Position numbers and translations under genes: made by a program
Shown here: in pieces, positions 40,595-50,067 of the stretch
Numbering within the stretch: the stretch's first letter is position 1
Layout: each line of letters begins with the position of its first letter
The notes under the pieces: model-generated
Seen by the model: the letters and a program-made list of their open reading frames with translations, nothing else
Databases searched by the model: none
Told to the model about the DNA's origin: nothing
Assembly: GCF_022832385.1 (NCBI RefSeq)
Contig: NZ_JALHLE010000043.1
Coordinates: 1 to 60,371 of the forward strand
Source: Novosphingobium album (ex Hu et al. 2023)
Lineage (GTDB): Bacteria; Pseudomonadota; Alphaproteobacteria; Sphingomonadales; Sphingomonadaceae
Reading direction: 5' to 3'
Length of the DNA stretch: 60,371 nucleotides

Positions 40595-41170
40595 ATGGCG
40601 CGAAATCTTTGGCAGACACCCCTCCCCCAGTCAGTTTTGGAAGTGACAGGGGCTGTTGCTGTATTCGGTGCAGGTGTCCTCATCGGATCGACACTGAAGC
40701 CCACCCCTGCCGACTGGATAGGTTTTCTGGGTGCGCTAATTGGTGCAGGTCTGACAGTTGCAGGCAGCATCTATGTCTTGGATCGCGAGCGCACCCGCGA
40801 ACTGCGGCAGCAAGCCAATTTGCTCACGACGCTTCTCGATGAAGTCGATCAGGAATGCATCCCGTTTCAGGTCGCCAATCAGGCAGCACTGCTGGAAAGG
40901 TACGGACGGACTGCGAAGGAACAAGTTGGGCGGCTCATCGAGGCCATAAACAGGGTCCACCGCTTTAAGGACAGCATCAAGCCCACTACAGCCCGCATGA
41001 TGAAGGTCGAGGACGCAATAGCGCAATTGGAGGTTGATCCCGAGCTTGACCAACAGGCGAAGCTAGCCGGACTATACCCAGAAAGTGCTGATTTTGGAGG
41101 TCTCAACGCGATCGGTCATGATATCAAAGGACAGATTGCCAATGTCAGACACGAACTAGGCCAAGGCTGA
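40595..41170 (+). CDS. Membrane protein with cytoplasmic coiled coil, unknown function
   Basis: 191 residues. Two adjacent hydrophobic stretches (VLEVTGAVAVFGAGVLIGS; WIGFLGALIGAGLTVAGSIYVL) are followed by a charged helical region (DRERTRELRQQANLLTTLLDEVDQECIPFQ...). No enzymatic motif. Weak ribosome site. It is convergent with the HNH gene across 174 bp in which I see nothing. Confidence 0.6.
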   Translation: MARNLWQTPLPQSVLEVTGAVAVFGAGVLIGSTLKPTPADWIGFLGALIGAGLTVAGSIYVLDRERTRELRQQANLLTTLLDEVDQECIPFQVANQAALLERYGRTAKEQVGRLIEAINRVHRFKDSIKPTTARMMKVEDAIAQLEVDPELDQQAKLAGLYPESADFGGLNAIGHDIKGQIANVRHELGQG

Positions 41171-41344
41171 CGTCAGCGACGGTCAGTGACACGCTAGGCA
41201 CCCTCGCAAGTGGCGATATGCCGGGAAACCACCCCACGAACGGACGGTCGCCACCGCCCATGCAAGGGGCAATGAACCTGTTGACACTCGCACATGACCT
41301 GAAGACACCCCGCCGCAGCATTGCGAGTGCAACCTTTTCAAGTC

Positions 41345-42349
41345 TCACGCATCAACACTCTCACCGACCGGTTCCCGCAGCGCACCGATCAGCCTCCGCA
41401 CCAGCATGTCATCATCCGCGCCCTTCCAGCGGTTCATGAAGCGGCACACGATCTGGACGTTGTCGGGCGTGTAGTGACCGCTGCTGTCGATGCGGTCGAG
41501 TGACGCGAACATCTCCTTGTCGTCGGTTTCACCGTCATAGCCGAGCGGCAAGCCAGTCAGGGCGCAGCGGTCTTCCTGCTCACCCATCTTCACCCGCAAG
41601 AGGCGTTCCCATTCCATACGGTCGAGGGAGGTGACCTTTTCCTTCACGCGGCGCTCGACAACCTGCCCGTTGGCCTGCGCCACTGTCTGGAACAGCATGT
41701 CGATCATGCGGAAGGCAGCTCGCTCTCGCGGCGAATAGGTCTTTGCGCCTTGCTTCTTCGCCGTGGCGGCCTTGTCCTTGAACAGGGGCAGGTCATGCCA
41801 GAAGTCCAGCGGGTCCCCGTTCACGAGCGCCATGGCATAGTCGGCATAACCGCGATCATTCGCGATGGTCTGGAATGTGGCCTCCGTGGAGAGGAAGTCG
41901 CGGGCCTTCGGATGGAGCGCATCCCAAAGCAACGGACGCCCTTCCCGGTCCTTGTTCGACCATGGCTGGCACGGCTTTTCGATGTGCCAAATTTCAGGCC
42001 CGTCCCGCTTGGAGTTCGTCGAGGGTCTGATCTCCTCGCGCAAGTCACCGGGCATCGTGACCGACCACCAGAGGTCATTTCCCTGGCGGCTGATCCAGAT
42101 ATCGTCCTCGGTGTCGCGCATCTCCGAGACCAGATTGTACCAACGCCCTGCCGTCTGCTTGCTGGGTGGCTTACCCAACGCGGTCAGGGCTTGAGCCTGC
42201 GCGGCTTCGATGAAGCCGTCACGGTCTCCCGCCTGCCAAAACCCGTGCACGCTGACGTTGTCGATGGTGATGACGGTATTGTGCGCCTTGGCCACCGGCC
42301 AGAGCGCATTGCCCTCCCCGAAGTTGGCGATGTAGACGCGACCGGTCAT
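41345..42349 (-). CDS. HNH endonuclease-like protein in the type I restriction operon
   Basis: 334 residues. The C-terminal HNH-type core is RCALTGLPLGYDG...MFASLDRIDSSGHYTPDNVQIVCRFMNRWKGADDD (Asp-Arg-Ile-Asp, Asn-Val-Gln, Cys). The N-terminal 110 residues (VYIANFGEGNALWPVAKAHNTVITI; HGFWQAGDRDGFIE; DDIWISRQGNDLWWSVT) form a separate beta-rich Trp-rich domain that could recognise DNA. Its ATG overlaps the stop of the frameshifted mini-gene upstream by 4 bp, the same coupling seen between the hsd genes. Confidence 0.75.
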   Translation of the reverse strand: MTGRVYIANFGEGNALWPVAKAHNTVITIDNVSVHGFWQAGDRDGFIEAAQAQALTALGKPPSKQTAGRWYNLVSEMRDTEDDIWISRQGNDLWWSVTMPGDLREEIRPSTNSKRDGPEIWHIEKPCQPWSNKDREGRPLLWDALHPKARDFLSTEATFQTIANDRGYADYAMALVNGDPLDFWHDLPLFKDKAATAKKQGAKTYSPRERAAFRMIDMLFQTVAQANGQVVERRVKEKVTSLDRMEWERLLRVKMGEQEDRCALTGLPLGYDGETDDKEMFASLDRIDSSGHYTPDNVQIVCRFMNRWKGADDDMLVRRLIGALREPVGESVDA

Positions 42350-42524
42350 GATCTGCTCACTTTCTGCTTGTTTGAAGTGACCGTGGTGACCTTGGCATTC
42401 ACCCAGGCCCGCAATTCATCCCATGTCGGGTGCCGGACACCTTACCGGCCAGGTCGATGATGGACTGGTAGGAAAGCGGCAGTGCTGCCGGTGCAACGGG
42501 TTGCACTGGGGTAGGCCTAGGCAC
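42346..42524 (-). pseudogene. Frameshifted mini-gene between the 162-residue protein and the HNH gene
   Basis: A GTG at 42524 has GGGAGGA (42531-42537) 6 nt upstream. The frame encodes MPRPTPVQPVAPAALPLS, then YQSIIDLAGKVSG. The continuation HPTWDELRAWVNAKVTTVTS, then NKQKVSRS, lies in the next frame and ends in a TGA that overlaps the HNH start (ATGA). The span is 179 nt, one short of a whole number of codons. A one-base loss near the Val-Ser-Gly codons, a sequencing error, or programmed frameshifting would explain this. The intact product would be about 59 residues. Confidence 0.6.
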
Positions 42525-42527
42525 CCA

Positions 42528-43016
42528 TCATCCTCCCGGCTCCTCGCCAGCCAAGGGGAATGGGGTGTCGATGATCAGTGGCCCCTTTGGAACAAAGCCA
42601 TGGGCCAACGCTCCTTTTCCTCCCCGCTTGGGTAGCTTGCCGATTTCAACGGGGCTTGAGAGCCGATGCAGGCCACGGACCGCATAAAAGCCCGCAAAAG
42701 CCCCGTCGTTCTCGGTGCTGGGAGGTCGGTAGGGTTTCCAATCCTTTCCCGGCTTACCGCCCTTCGCTTCCCGGTACTCGACGAAGCGTGCGCGATAAGT
42801 TGCTTTGGGACTGCCCGGCGCAGGGTCTTCGGAAGCATAGAAGAGGACATCGGCAGGGTGTTCAGGGTCGATCTCTTGCTGAAGTTCCCGCAACACCTGC
42901 CAGGCATCTGTTCCGAAGACGACCAAGTCTTCGACCGTCGGCATGGTGGCGCCGGACTGGAGATGCACCAGCGGCACCGGGGTCAACAGACACACATCGG
43001 CAGTGGGTTCGGTCAT
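42528..43016 (-). CDS. Protein of unknown function in the hsd operon (possible PUA/EVE-like fold)
   Basis: 162 residues; its ATG overlaps the hsdS stop by 4 bp (ATGA). Segments DVLFYASEDPAPGSPKATYRARFVEYREAKGG and GAFAGFYAVRGLHRLSSPVEIGKL look like the beta strands of a small PUA/EVE/ASCH-like barrel, a fold used to read modified bases. That fold call is an impression only. Its place between the specificity subunit and a nuclease suggests a link to DNA modification. Confidence 0.6.
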   Translation of the reverse strand: MTEPTADVCLLTPVPLVHLQSGATMPTVEDLVVFGTDAWQVLRELQQEIDPEHPADVLFYASEDPAPGSPKATYRARFVEYREAKGGKPGKDWKPYRPPSTENDGAFAGFYAVRGLHRLSSPVEIGKLPKRGGKGALAHGFVPKGPLIIDTPFPLAGEEPGG

Positions 43017-44356
43017 GCTGCGGCTTCCTTCGGCTTGCGGCCACGTTTGGGTTTGGGGGTGGCGGCGCGCTGGGTGCGGATGCGGGCGAGGAGGGTGCTG
43101 GCGGGTTCGTCGGCGGGGTCCTGAGGGACCAGTTCGCCCCGGAACGCCTTGGCGAGCAGCGCGGCCTCCAGCCGGTCGATCAGCGCGCGGGCGCGGGCGG
43201 CTTCGGCTTCCATTCGGTCGGCGTGGGCGAAGGCTGAATTTATCAACGCAAGCCCAGCTTGTCGCTCATCGTCAGGTGGCAATGGCAAGCGCAGCGAGGC
43301 AAGGTTCCCCTGCGTGATGTTATGCATCGAAATACCGCTTGCAGCATCCTCGACCTGCGCCCTGCCAATCGGTGACCGCAAGAAGGCGAAGGCCCACTCC
43401 TGAAAACCATCGCGAACGCGCAACCTGAGTACCTTGTCGCTCAGGTAAAGGTTGCGAGGTTCCTCCTGCACTAGGGACACGCGGCCAACCAAGCTCAACG
43501 ACCCGCTCGCACGTGCCAGAAGCAAGTCCCCCGCGACGATGCGGTCGCGCTCAGGCGGGCAATAGCTCTCTGGCAAGGTTTTACTTTCGAGAGGTCGGAA
43601 GATCTCGCTGCTGACCGCGCTGACCTTCACCACACCCTTTTCCTCCGGCAAAGGAGGGCGCTCATCGCATTTGAGGTTTTTGCCCGCGTGGATCATCAGA
43701 TCCAAGGATGCCAAAGTGGGCCAATGAGCTTGCACTTCCTGCCCAAAAACTTGAGCCATGACTTGACGGCGCAGGCGTTCCGCGAGGACCGGCACCCGAT
43801 CCAGTTCCGCCCGCGCGCGGGCGAGGCGGGCGGCCAGCGCGTCCAGCTTCGCGACGATGCGGCGCTGTTCGGCCAGCGGGGGGAGTGGCCAGACAGTTCG
43901 CCGCACAAATTTCATGTGCCGACTGTACCCCTTGGCAGGAATTTCTACCGCCAAGAGCGCATAATATGCGTACCGAATATCAGCTGCCCCGGCCGAAGCG
44001 AGGACCTTCACACCATCAGCGCCTTGTACAAAGGGTGGCGAGATCAGCTTCACACAACGCGTATGATCACCGAACACCACTACCGTTTGTTCGGTTGTAT
44101 GAACCAACTCTGCTCGGCTCGTGTAACCACCGACAAGCGCTTGACCTTGGTCAATAACCTTGAACGGCCCGTCCAGATCATAGTGCTTTTCGGCAAGCTT
44201 TCGCTTGCCATCGGTGATGTCATCAAAAAACTCTTCGAATGAGCACCATCCCCAGTTGAAAGGTAGCGTCACGGAACTCCAAACGCCGCGTTCTTGATCG
44301 TCCATCACTGGTTGGTGCTGGCTTTCTCGAAGCGCCTCAATTCCTTGGCTTATCAT
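43013..44356 (-). CDS. hsdS: Type I restriction-modification specificity subunit
   Basis: 447 residues with the two-TRD layout: TRD1 about 25-165, central conserved helix PLPPLAEQRRIVAKLDALAARLARARAELDRV, TRD2 about 215-365, and the distal repeat LPLPPDDERQAGLALINSAFAHADRMEAEAARARALIDRLEAALLAKAFRGELVPQ. The C-terminus is Lys/Arg-rich (PKPKRGRKPKEAAA). It sets the bipartite DNA target for HsdM and HsdR. It overlaps hsdM by 4 bp. Confidence 0.96.
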   Translation of the reverse strand: MISQGIEALRESQHQPVMDDQERGVWSSVTLPFNWGWCSFEEFFDDITDGKRKLAEKHYDLDGPFKVIDQGQALVGGYTSRAELVHTTEQTVVVFGDHTRCVKLISPPFVQGADGVKVLASAGAADIRYAYYALLAVEIPAKGYSRHMKFVRRTVWPLPPLAEQRRIVAKLDALAARLARARAELDRVPVLAERLRRQVMAQVFGQEVQAHWPTLASLDLMIHAGKNLKCDERPPLPEEKGVVKVSAVSSEIFRPLESKTLPESYCPPERDRIVAGDLLLARASGSLSLVGRVSLVQEEPRNLYLSDKVLRLRVRDGFQEWAFAFLRSPIGRAQVEDAASGISMHNITQGNLASLRLPLPPDDERQAGLALINSAFAHADRMEAEAARARALIDRLEAALLAKAFRGELVPQDPADEPASTLLARIRTQRAATPKPKRGRKPKEAAA

Positions 44357-45801
44357 TCGACTTCCAACTCACCGACCAGCGCGCCAATCTCCTCCAACGC
44401 CACCATCAGATGCCCCTCGATGGCCGCCGCGATGTCCTCGGGCGTGTCGAGGCCGTCCTCGGCCTCGTCGCTGGTGTCCTTGAGCCAGGTGATGTCGAGG
44501 TTGTCGCCGCGCGCCGCGATGGCCTCGCGGGTGAAGCAGCGGAACCGGCCTTCCTCGCCAGTGTCGGTGCGCGAGGCGAGGCCCAGCGGGTCGGCTCCGA
44601 AGGCGGCGACAAAATCGGCAAAGTCGGCACGTTTGAGGGGGTTGGTCTTGCCATAGGCAGGCGCGCCGGAACGCATGTCGTAGATCCAGACCGCCTCGGT
44701 GGCGTCCACGGTCGGGGCTTCCTCGTCGGCGCGGGTGAAGAACAGGACGTTGGTCTTGACCCCTTGCGCATAGAAGATGCCGGTGGGCAGGCGCAGGATG
44801 GTGTGGAGGTTGCACCAGCTCATGATGCGCTGGCGCAGCTCCTTGCCGCGCCCGTCGTCAAACAGGACGTTGTCGGGCACGACCACCGCCGCGCGGCCAC
44901 CGAGCCTGAGGGCGCGCACGATGTGCTCCACGAAGGGCAACTGGAAGGAGGAGACGCGCGAGGTGATCGTCAGGTCATCGCGCGTCGGCGGGCCGCCAGC
45001 GGGGCCGAAGGGCGGGTTGGAAAGGATGAGGTCGGCGTTCTTGAACTGCGGGGCACTGCCCTTGGGGGACAGGCTGTCGCCCAGGACCATGTTGTCCGGG
45101 TCGATCTTGTGGAGGTGCAGGTTCATCAGCAGCAGGCGGAAGGTATCGGGCACGTTCTCGATGCCCCGGATGGCCTGGCCGAGCTGGAACTTCTGCTGCG
45201 CGGGCGACAGCTCGAAGTAGTCGTCGGTCGCCTCGCGCATGGCGTGGTCCGCCGCGATGAGGAAGCCGCCCGTGCCCGAGGCCGGGTCCTGGATCACCTC
45301 GCCGGCGCGTGGCTGCATCAGTTCCACCATGACCTCGATCAGCACGCGCGGGGTGAAGTACTGCCCTGCCCCGCGCTTGGTCTCCTCGGCCATCTTCTGG
45401 AGGAGGCCTTCGTAGGCATCGCCGAAGGCATCGCGCTCGGCGGTGAACCAGTGCAGGCCGTCGATCGCCTCGATCAGGCGGGTGAGCGTGGCCGGTTCGC
45501 GCACGACGGTGGTGGCGTTCTGGAAGATGGCTACGATGGAGCGGTCAGCGACCTTTTCAGGGTCTCCAAGGTCAAGCAGCGCCTTCTTGTAGGTGGTAAG
45601 CACCTCGGCTTCGTTCGCGGCCTTGATCGCGCCCCAGCGGTAGGCCTCGGGGATCTTGCCCTCGTCGTGCTGCTCGGACGCCATTTTCAGGAACAGCAGG
45701 TAGGTCAGCTCGGTGACGTACTGCTGGTAGGTGATGCCGTCCTTGCGGAGCAGCGTGCACAGGCGCCACAGCTTGGTGACGAGGTCGGAAGCGGGGTTCA
45801 A
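44353..45801 (-). CDS. hsdM: Type I restriction-modification methyltransferase subunit
   Basis: 482 residues. The N-terminal HsdM helical domain (TKLWRLCTLLRKDGITYQQYVTELTYLLFLKM) precedes the N6-adenine methylase core: GQYFTPRVLIEVMVE, motif I DPASGTGGF (172-180) and motif IV NPPF (262-265). The start is TTG at 45801 with AGGAGA upstream. Length and motifs are complete. It methylates the sites chosen by HsdS and is needed for cleavage by HsdR. Confidence 0.97.
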   Translation of the reverse strand: MNPASDLVTKLWRLCTLLRKDGITYQQYVTELTYLLFLKMASEQHDEGKIPEAYRWGAIKAANEAEVLTTYKKALLDLGDPEKVADRSIVAIFQNATTVVREPATLTRLIEAIDGLHWFTAERDAFGDAYEGLLQKMAEETKRGAGQYFTPRVLIEVMVELMQPRAGEVIQDPASGTGGFLIAADHAMREATDDYFELSPAQQKFQLGQAIRGIENVPDTFRLLLMNLHLHKIDPDNMVLGDSLSPKGSAPQFKNADLILSNPPFGPAGGPPTRDDLTITSRVSSFQLPFVEHIVRALRLGGRAAVVVPDNVLFDDGRGKELRQRIMSWCNLHTILRLPTGIFYAQGVKTNVLFFTRADEEAPTVDATEAVWIYDMRSGAPAYGKTNPLKRADFADFVAAFGADPLGLASRTDTGEEGRFRCFTREAIAARGDNLDITWLKDTSDEAEDGLDTPEDIAAAIEGHLMVALEEIGALVGELEVE

Positions 45802-45812
45802 GGGGTACTCTC

Positions 45813-48800
45813 CTAAGCGGCCTGGCCGCTATCCCAGATGGCGCTGTTGAGGTCCATGAGCACCTCTGAAAGCTTGTGGTCAAATTCCTTGTCGATCTCG
45901 GTGAAGCCGCCGTTCTGGGCGAAGGCCCCATCGGCGAGCATGACGGGATCGCCGACGGGCTGTTCCCTCAAGGCACGTCCGATGCGGCTCAGCCAGCGCT
46001 TCTGTGCAGGCGTCCAGTCGCGGCTGGCGAGGATCTTCTGCACGCCGTTCTCGACGCGGGTCTCGTAGGGCACGAGCGGATCGCCCAGCGCGGCCTGGCG
46101 GACAAACCCGATGATGTGGGCGGCGATGTCGGCATTGCGCGCGCTGCCGTAAGCGCGGCGCAGGGCGGCCTCGGAATAGCCCTGCGCATCGAGCAGGAGG
46201 GCGATCTCGCGCAGCTCGGCCCGCGTCAGGTCGCGCGGCTTCTGCGTGGCGGCGATGAGGGCGGGCACGAGGTTCATATTGGCCTTCACGTAGGCCTCGA
46301 AGCCCGAGATGTAGTCGGCGGGCGAGGCCTTGTCGCCGAAGTCATCCTCGACCGAGATCAGTTCGTCCTCGTGAGGCGCGACGAAAATGCCTCGCCCATC
46401 CCTGCCGTTCGCGCTGTAGAGTGCCTTTGGGAGAGAAGGGTACTGGCGGAATAACGACAGGGTCTCTTCGGGATCAGATGCCCTCAATTTTTCAACCAGT
46501 GCATCGAGCGATCCCAAATGGTTTTCAATTTTTGTCCGCTGCTCGTCGCCTAGGCGCCTGATAGCATTCTGAAGCTTCACAACAATTTGGTCACGCACGA
46601 CTGCCCTGTCGGTTTCAGTGGGAGCCCGTTCGAGATCACGCACCAAATCTGTGAAGGATAGCTGAGGCTTCACCACGACTGGATGCATGTCGGTGAAGTC
46701 TTGAAGGTTGGCGTAGATGTCGACCGCGTCGAAGATGCGGAAATAGGCCTTGCCGATCTCGTCGCAGCGGCGCGTGGCGCGCCCGATCATCTGGTCGTAG
46801 AGAATGCGGCTGTTGACGCGGCGGACAAAGACGAGGTTGGTGATCGCGGGCACGTCGATGCCTGTGGTGAGCAGGTCGACGGTGACGACGTACTTGGGGC
46901 GCGGGTCGTTCTTGAAGGCCTTGATAGCATCCAGGGGCTTGTCCACGCTGCCAGTGATCTTGGCCACGATGTCGTGCGGCTGGGGGCCGTATTCTTCCTC
47001 CAGAGCCTCCCTGAGCGCCTCTATGAGGATGTCGGCATGGTCATCCCGCGCGGCAAACAGGAGCGTCTTGCCGGGCTGCTGAGGCGGGCATTCGACGGCA
47101 ATGGCCTGGGCCACCGCCTTGTTGAACGGCTCGGTGTAGACCTTGCGGTTGAACTGGGCGACCTCGAAGTCGACCTGGTCCTCAAGGTCGAAGAGGTTCA
47201 CCTCCCCCGTCTTGGGGTCGATGATGGTGACTTCCTCGCCCTGCTCGAAGCTGATGCCGGTCTGGCTGAGCGCGGTGGTGATGCGGCGCGGAGGGCGGTG
47301 GTCGATCAAGTACCCGTCGATCACGGCCTGGCGGTAGCCGTAGGAGTAGACCGGTGGGCCGAAGATTTCGCGGGTGTGCAAAGCGGGCGTGGCGGTGAGC
47401 GCGATGGTGGTCGCATCGAAGTAGTCGAGCACGCGGCGGTAGGCGGAAAGGTAGTCATCAAGCGTGCGGAAGGCGAGGTCGTCCTCGCGCAGCTCGGCAT
47501 CCAGCGTGTAGCCCCTGTGCGCCTCGTCCACGATGATGAGGTCGTAGGTACCGGGCGTGGGGCGTTCCGGCCCCGGCTCGTCGAACAGGCGGCGTACCAT
47601 GGCCTGCACCGTCGCCACCTGGACGCGCGTGGAAGCCTCGGGGAACTTGGTCGCCAGGTCGGCCACGTTGAACACGTCGCTGAATTTGAGGAAGCCCTGC
47701 GTGTCCGTGGTAGCCATCGCGTCGAGGGTCTGTCGCCCCAAGGCGTTGCGGTCGACGAGGAAAAGGATGCGACGGAACCGCTTGGCGCGCAGCAACTCGT
47801 ACATGAGCGCGATGGCTAGGCGCGTCTTGCCGGTGCCGGTCGCCATTGAGAGGAGGATGGACTGCTGCCCTGCCCCGATGGCATCCGTTACGGCCCCGAT
47901 GGCGTCGATCTGATAGGGCCGAAGCCCGGAGACGCCCAATTCCCGATCTGCCTGTACGCTGGCAGGTTCGCCGACTTCCTGTTGCAGGCGCTCTTCCAAG
48001 TCGCGCGGCGAGAACCATTCCGCCAGTGCCTTCGGCGCTTCGCCGGTACGCGCGTTCCAGAACCAGATGCCGGACTTGGTGGCCAACTGCTTGACGTAAG
48101 GGCGGCCATTGGTCGCAAACATGAAGGGCACACGGAACAAGTCCACACCCTGCGCCCATGGGCCACCAAGGGGCTGCTCGTCCTCACTGAGGATGATGCC
48201 CCGCGCATACCGCTTGGCCTGTGACAACCTGCCTGGAACGTCAGTAGAGCCCCTCTTGGCCTCAACCACGCCGATGCAGCGGCCATCCACAAACAACGCA
48301 TAATCCACCGGCCCGGTTTCGGTCGGCCACTCGGCAATTGCCATGTTCCGCCCGACGACAGGGCGGGCACCAGAGGCATGGCGAAGGACCACGCTATCCA
48401 CTTCCCAGCCCGAGGCCCGCAAAGCTTCGTCGATGAGGACACGGGTAGAGGCCTCGTCAAGTTCGATGTTGTCGGCGGCGGTCGCAGCGGCAAAGGCGAG
48501 AAGGTCAAGCTGCTGCTGCGGCGCGGCGGCTGCCTGCTCCTGCAACTGCGCAATCTGGGTTTCCGCCTCACGTGCCTTTGCTTCGGTCTCGGCGGCGTAC
48601 TGTTCCCAGAACTGCCGCTCCTCGTCGCGCTGGCTGGCAAGGTCCACCGCTGACGCCCTCGCAGCCTCCGCGTCGGACGCAGCAAGCCTTGCCTGCGCCT
48701 CTGCATCACGTGACGCTGCCACCTCATCACGAAGCGCCTGCATCTCGCGCTCCAGGTGCTCCGTCATATCGACGGGCGGCGCTGGCGGCACGAAAGGGCC

Positions 48801-49205
48801 GGGCTTGAAATTCGGCTGGTGGCGGTAGGTCTGGTAGAACCACACAGCGAGGCTTCGGGCGAACTTCAGCGCCGTCAGCGCCTCGGAGGCCGTGCCAGCC
48901 TCTTCATGCACGGCGCGGTTGCCAGCCTGCTTGAGGTGGTAGAACATGTCCGCGACCTGCCGGGGCAACTCCGAGCGCCTACGCAGCGAGAACAGCACGT
49001 CGTCAAAACTGGGGCTGCCTGCCGGGAGAACCCCGTGCGCCGCTGCGACTTCCTTCGCCAGCAATTCCGCGAACGTGCGCAACTTCGCCAGCGCAGACGG
49101 GGCATCGTCGCGGAAGTAGCGTTCGGCAAGGGTAGCAAGCCGCCGAAGTCGATCGTCGCCTGACTTAGACAAAAACTCGAAGTTGATCGAAGTAGTTTGC
49201 ACCAA
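45813..49205 (-). CDS. hsdR: Type I restriction-modification restriction/translocase subunit
   Basis: 1130 residues, EcoEI-like. An N-terminal DUF4145-type region (LRRLATLAERYFRDDAPSALAKLRTFAELLAKEV) is followed by a coiled coil (about 145-230). The nuclease site VDYALFVDGRCIGVVEAKRG (about 298-317; Asp, Glu-x-Lys) comes next, then the helicase with SMATGTGKTR (about 450) and IIVDEAHRG (about 557), RATRRCDEIGKAYFRIFD (motif VI region), and an EcoEI_R_C tail. It cleaves unmodified DNA after translocation. Start is TTG at 49205 or GTG at 49202; no strong ribosome site. Confidence 0.96.
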   Translation of the reverse strand: MVQTTSINFEFLSKSGDDRLRRLATLAERYFRDDAPSALAKLRTFAELLAKEVAAAHGVLPAGSPSFDDVLFSLRRRSELPRQVADMFYHLKQAGNRAVHEEAGTASEALTALKFARSLAVWFYQTYRHQPNFKPGPFVPPAPPVDMTEHLEREMQALRDEVAASRDAEAQARLAASDAEAARASAVDLASQRDEERQFWEQYAAETEAKAREAETQIAQLQEQAAAAPQQQLDLLAFAAATAADNIELDEASTRVLIDEALRASGWEVDSVVLRHASGARPVVGRNMAIAEWPTETGPVDYALFVDGRCIGVVEAKRGSTDVPGRLSQAKRYARGIILSEDEQPLGGPWAQGVDLFRVPFMFATNGRPYVKQLATKSGIWFWNARTGEAPKALAEWFSPRDLEERLQQEVGEPASVQADRELGVSGLRPYQIDAIGAVTDAIGAGQQSILLSMATGTGKTRLAIALMYELLRAKRFRRILFLVDRNALGRQTLDAMATTDTQGFLKFSDVFNVADLATKFPEASTRVQVATVQAMVRRLFDEPGPERPTPGTYDLIIVDEAHRGYTLDAELREDDLAFRTLDDYLSAYRRVLDYFDATTIALTATPALHTREIFGPPVYSYGYRQAVIDGYLIDHRPPRRITTALSQTGISFEQGEEVTIIDPKTGEVNLFDLEDQVDFEVAQFNRKVYTEPFNKAVAQAIAVECPPQQPGKTLLFAARDDHADILIEALREALEEEYGPQPHDIVAKITGSVDKPLDAIKAFKNDPRPKYVVTVDLLTTGIDVPAITNLVFVRRVNSRILYDQMIGRATRRCDEIGKAYFRIFDAVDIYANLQDFTDMHPVVVKPQLSFTDLVRDLERAPTETDRAVVRDQIVVKLQNAIRRLGDEQRTKIENHLGSLDALVEKLRASDPEETLSLFRQYPSLPKALYSANGRDGRGIFVAPHEDELISVEDDFGDKASPADYISGFEAYVKANMNLVPALIAATQKPRDLTRAELREIALLLDAQGYSEAALRRAYGSARNADIAAHIIGFVRQAALGDPLVPYETRVENGVQKILASRDWTPAQKRWLSRIGRALREQPVGDPVMLADGAFAQNGGFTEIDKEFDHKLSEVLMDLNSAIWDSGQAA

Positions 49206-49893
49206 ATGACGATAGCGCCAAGTCGCGAACGCTCAAGGGGGCAAAACCGTTTGCGCTTCGCTATCGTGTTCATTGCTGCCGGCGCGGACTGTCATGACTG
49301 GCGATGTGAAATTACCCGAAATCCCGGAATTTGTATCACGGCAGATCTGCTACCCTCACCCCCTTGGCACCTCCGCAGTACATCTAAAGGGTGGTACCCT
49401 TCGTAGCAGCGGTGTCTCGCAACGGATGTGAATGTCCGGCTGGTGGTCCGTATGCGGAAAGGCCGCTTAATCCGGCGCCTCATTCCGTTCGAAAACTTTG
49501 AAGTCGGTATCTTTGGGGGCTTCGTGGACTGATGCCGCCCCTCTTTGGCAGCATCGCCTGTGGTAAATCGCATCCGGCGAAATCGCGCATACCATTGGCA
49601 TGAGTTTCGCAGTCCGAGACAGCCGAACTCCAATCGGTCAAAACGCCACCGACGATCAAGTACATAATGATCGTTGTTCTTCTAGCGCCGTCATCGAGGA
49701 AAAATGGAGTTATCGATGCCTGATAGACAGGATGGATGGTTGAGATGGATAGCTGGGTGAGGGTCTTGTACAGCAACAATGTCAACTAATGGATGTTGGT
49801 TAATTTTGGTTATTATAGAAGTATATCGAAGGTGTTCGATATTGACGTAAAAGAACATCACCCAATGGGGGGGCAAACCCATAGGTGTGAATT
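49206..49893. other. Long intergenic region between hsdR and the replication module
   Basis: 688 bp, AT-richer than its surroundings at the right end. No convincing gene. It must contain the divergent promoters of the hsd operon and of the HTH-primase-helicase operon. A perfect inverted repeat ATATCGAA-GGTG-TTCGATAT at 49823-49842, just after a TATTAT box (49811-49816), is a likely operator for the rightward operon. A smaller inverted repeat AAGGGT-GGT-ACCCTT is at 49387-49401. Confidence 0.55.
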
Positions 49894-50067
49894 TTGAAGA
49901 CTTACCTCACTAATGAAGAAGCCGCCCAATTTCTTGGATGGAAGCCTGGAACGCTGGATCGGCGCCGATGGCTCGGCCAGGGCCCCAAGTTCTGCCGCGT
50001 CGGACGTTCGATCCGCTACAAGGCTGAAGACCTCGAAGCCTTCATCGTGTCGGGAGAAGCCCAGTGA
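49894..50067 (+). CDS. Small helix-turn-helix (excisionase/AlpA-like) protein
   Basis: 57 residues with TTG start: MKTYLTNEEAAQFLGWKPGT, then LDRRRWLGQGPKFCRVGRSIRYKAEDLEAFIVSGEAQ. This is the compact MerR-like HTH_17 fold used by excisionases and element regulators: a recognition helix after EAAQFLG and the wing GRSIRYKAEDLEAF. It overlaps the primase start by 4 bp (GTGA). It probably regulates or starts excision and replication and may bind the repeat at 49823-49842. Confidence 0.8.
   Translation: MKTYLTNEEAAQFLGWKPGTLDRRRWLGQGPKFCRVGRSIRYKAEDLEAFIVSGEAQ

Noticed and set aside
49480..49882. Minus-strand short frames in the gap right of hsdR
   Set aside because: They lack start signals and have residue patterns unlike real proteins; the region is better read as regulatory DNA.
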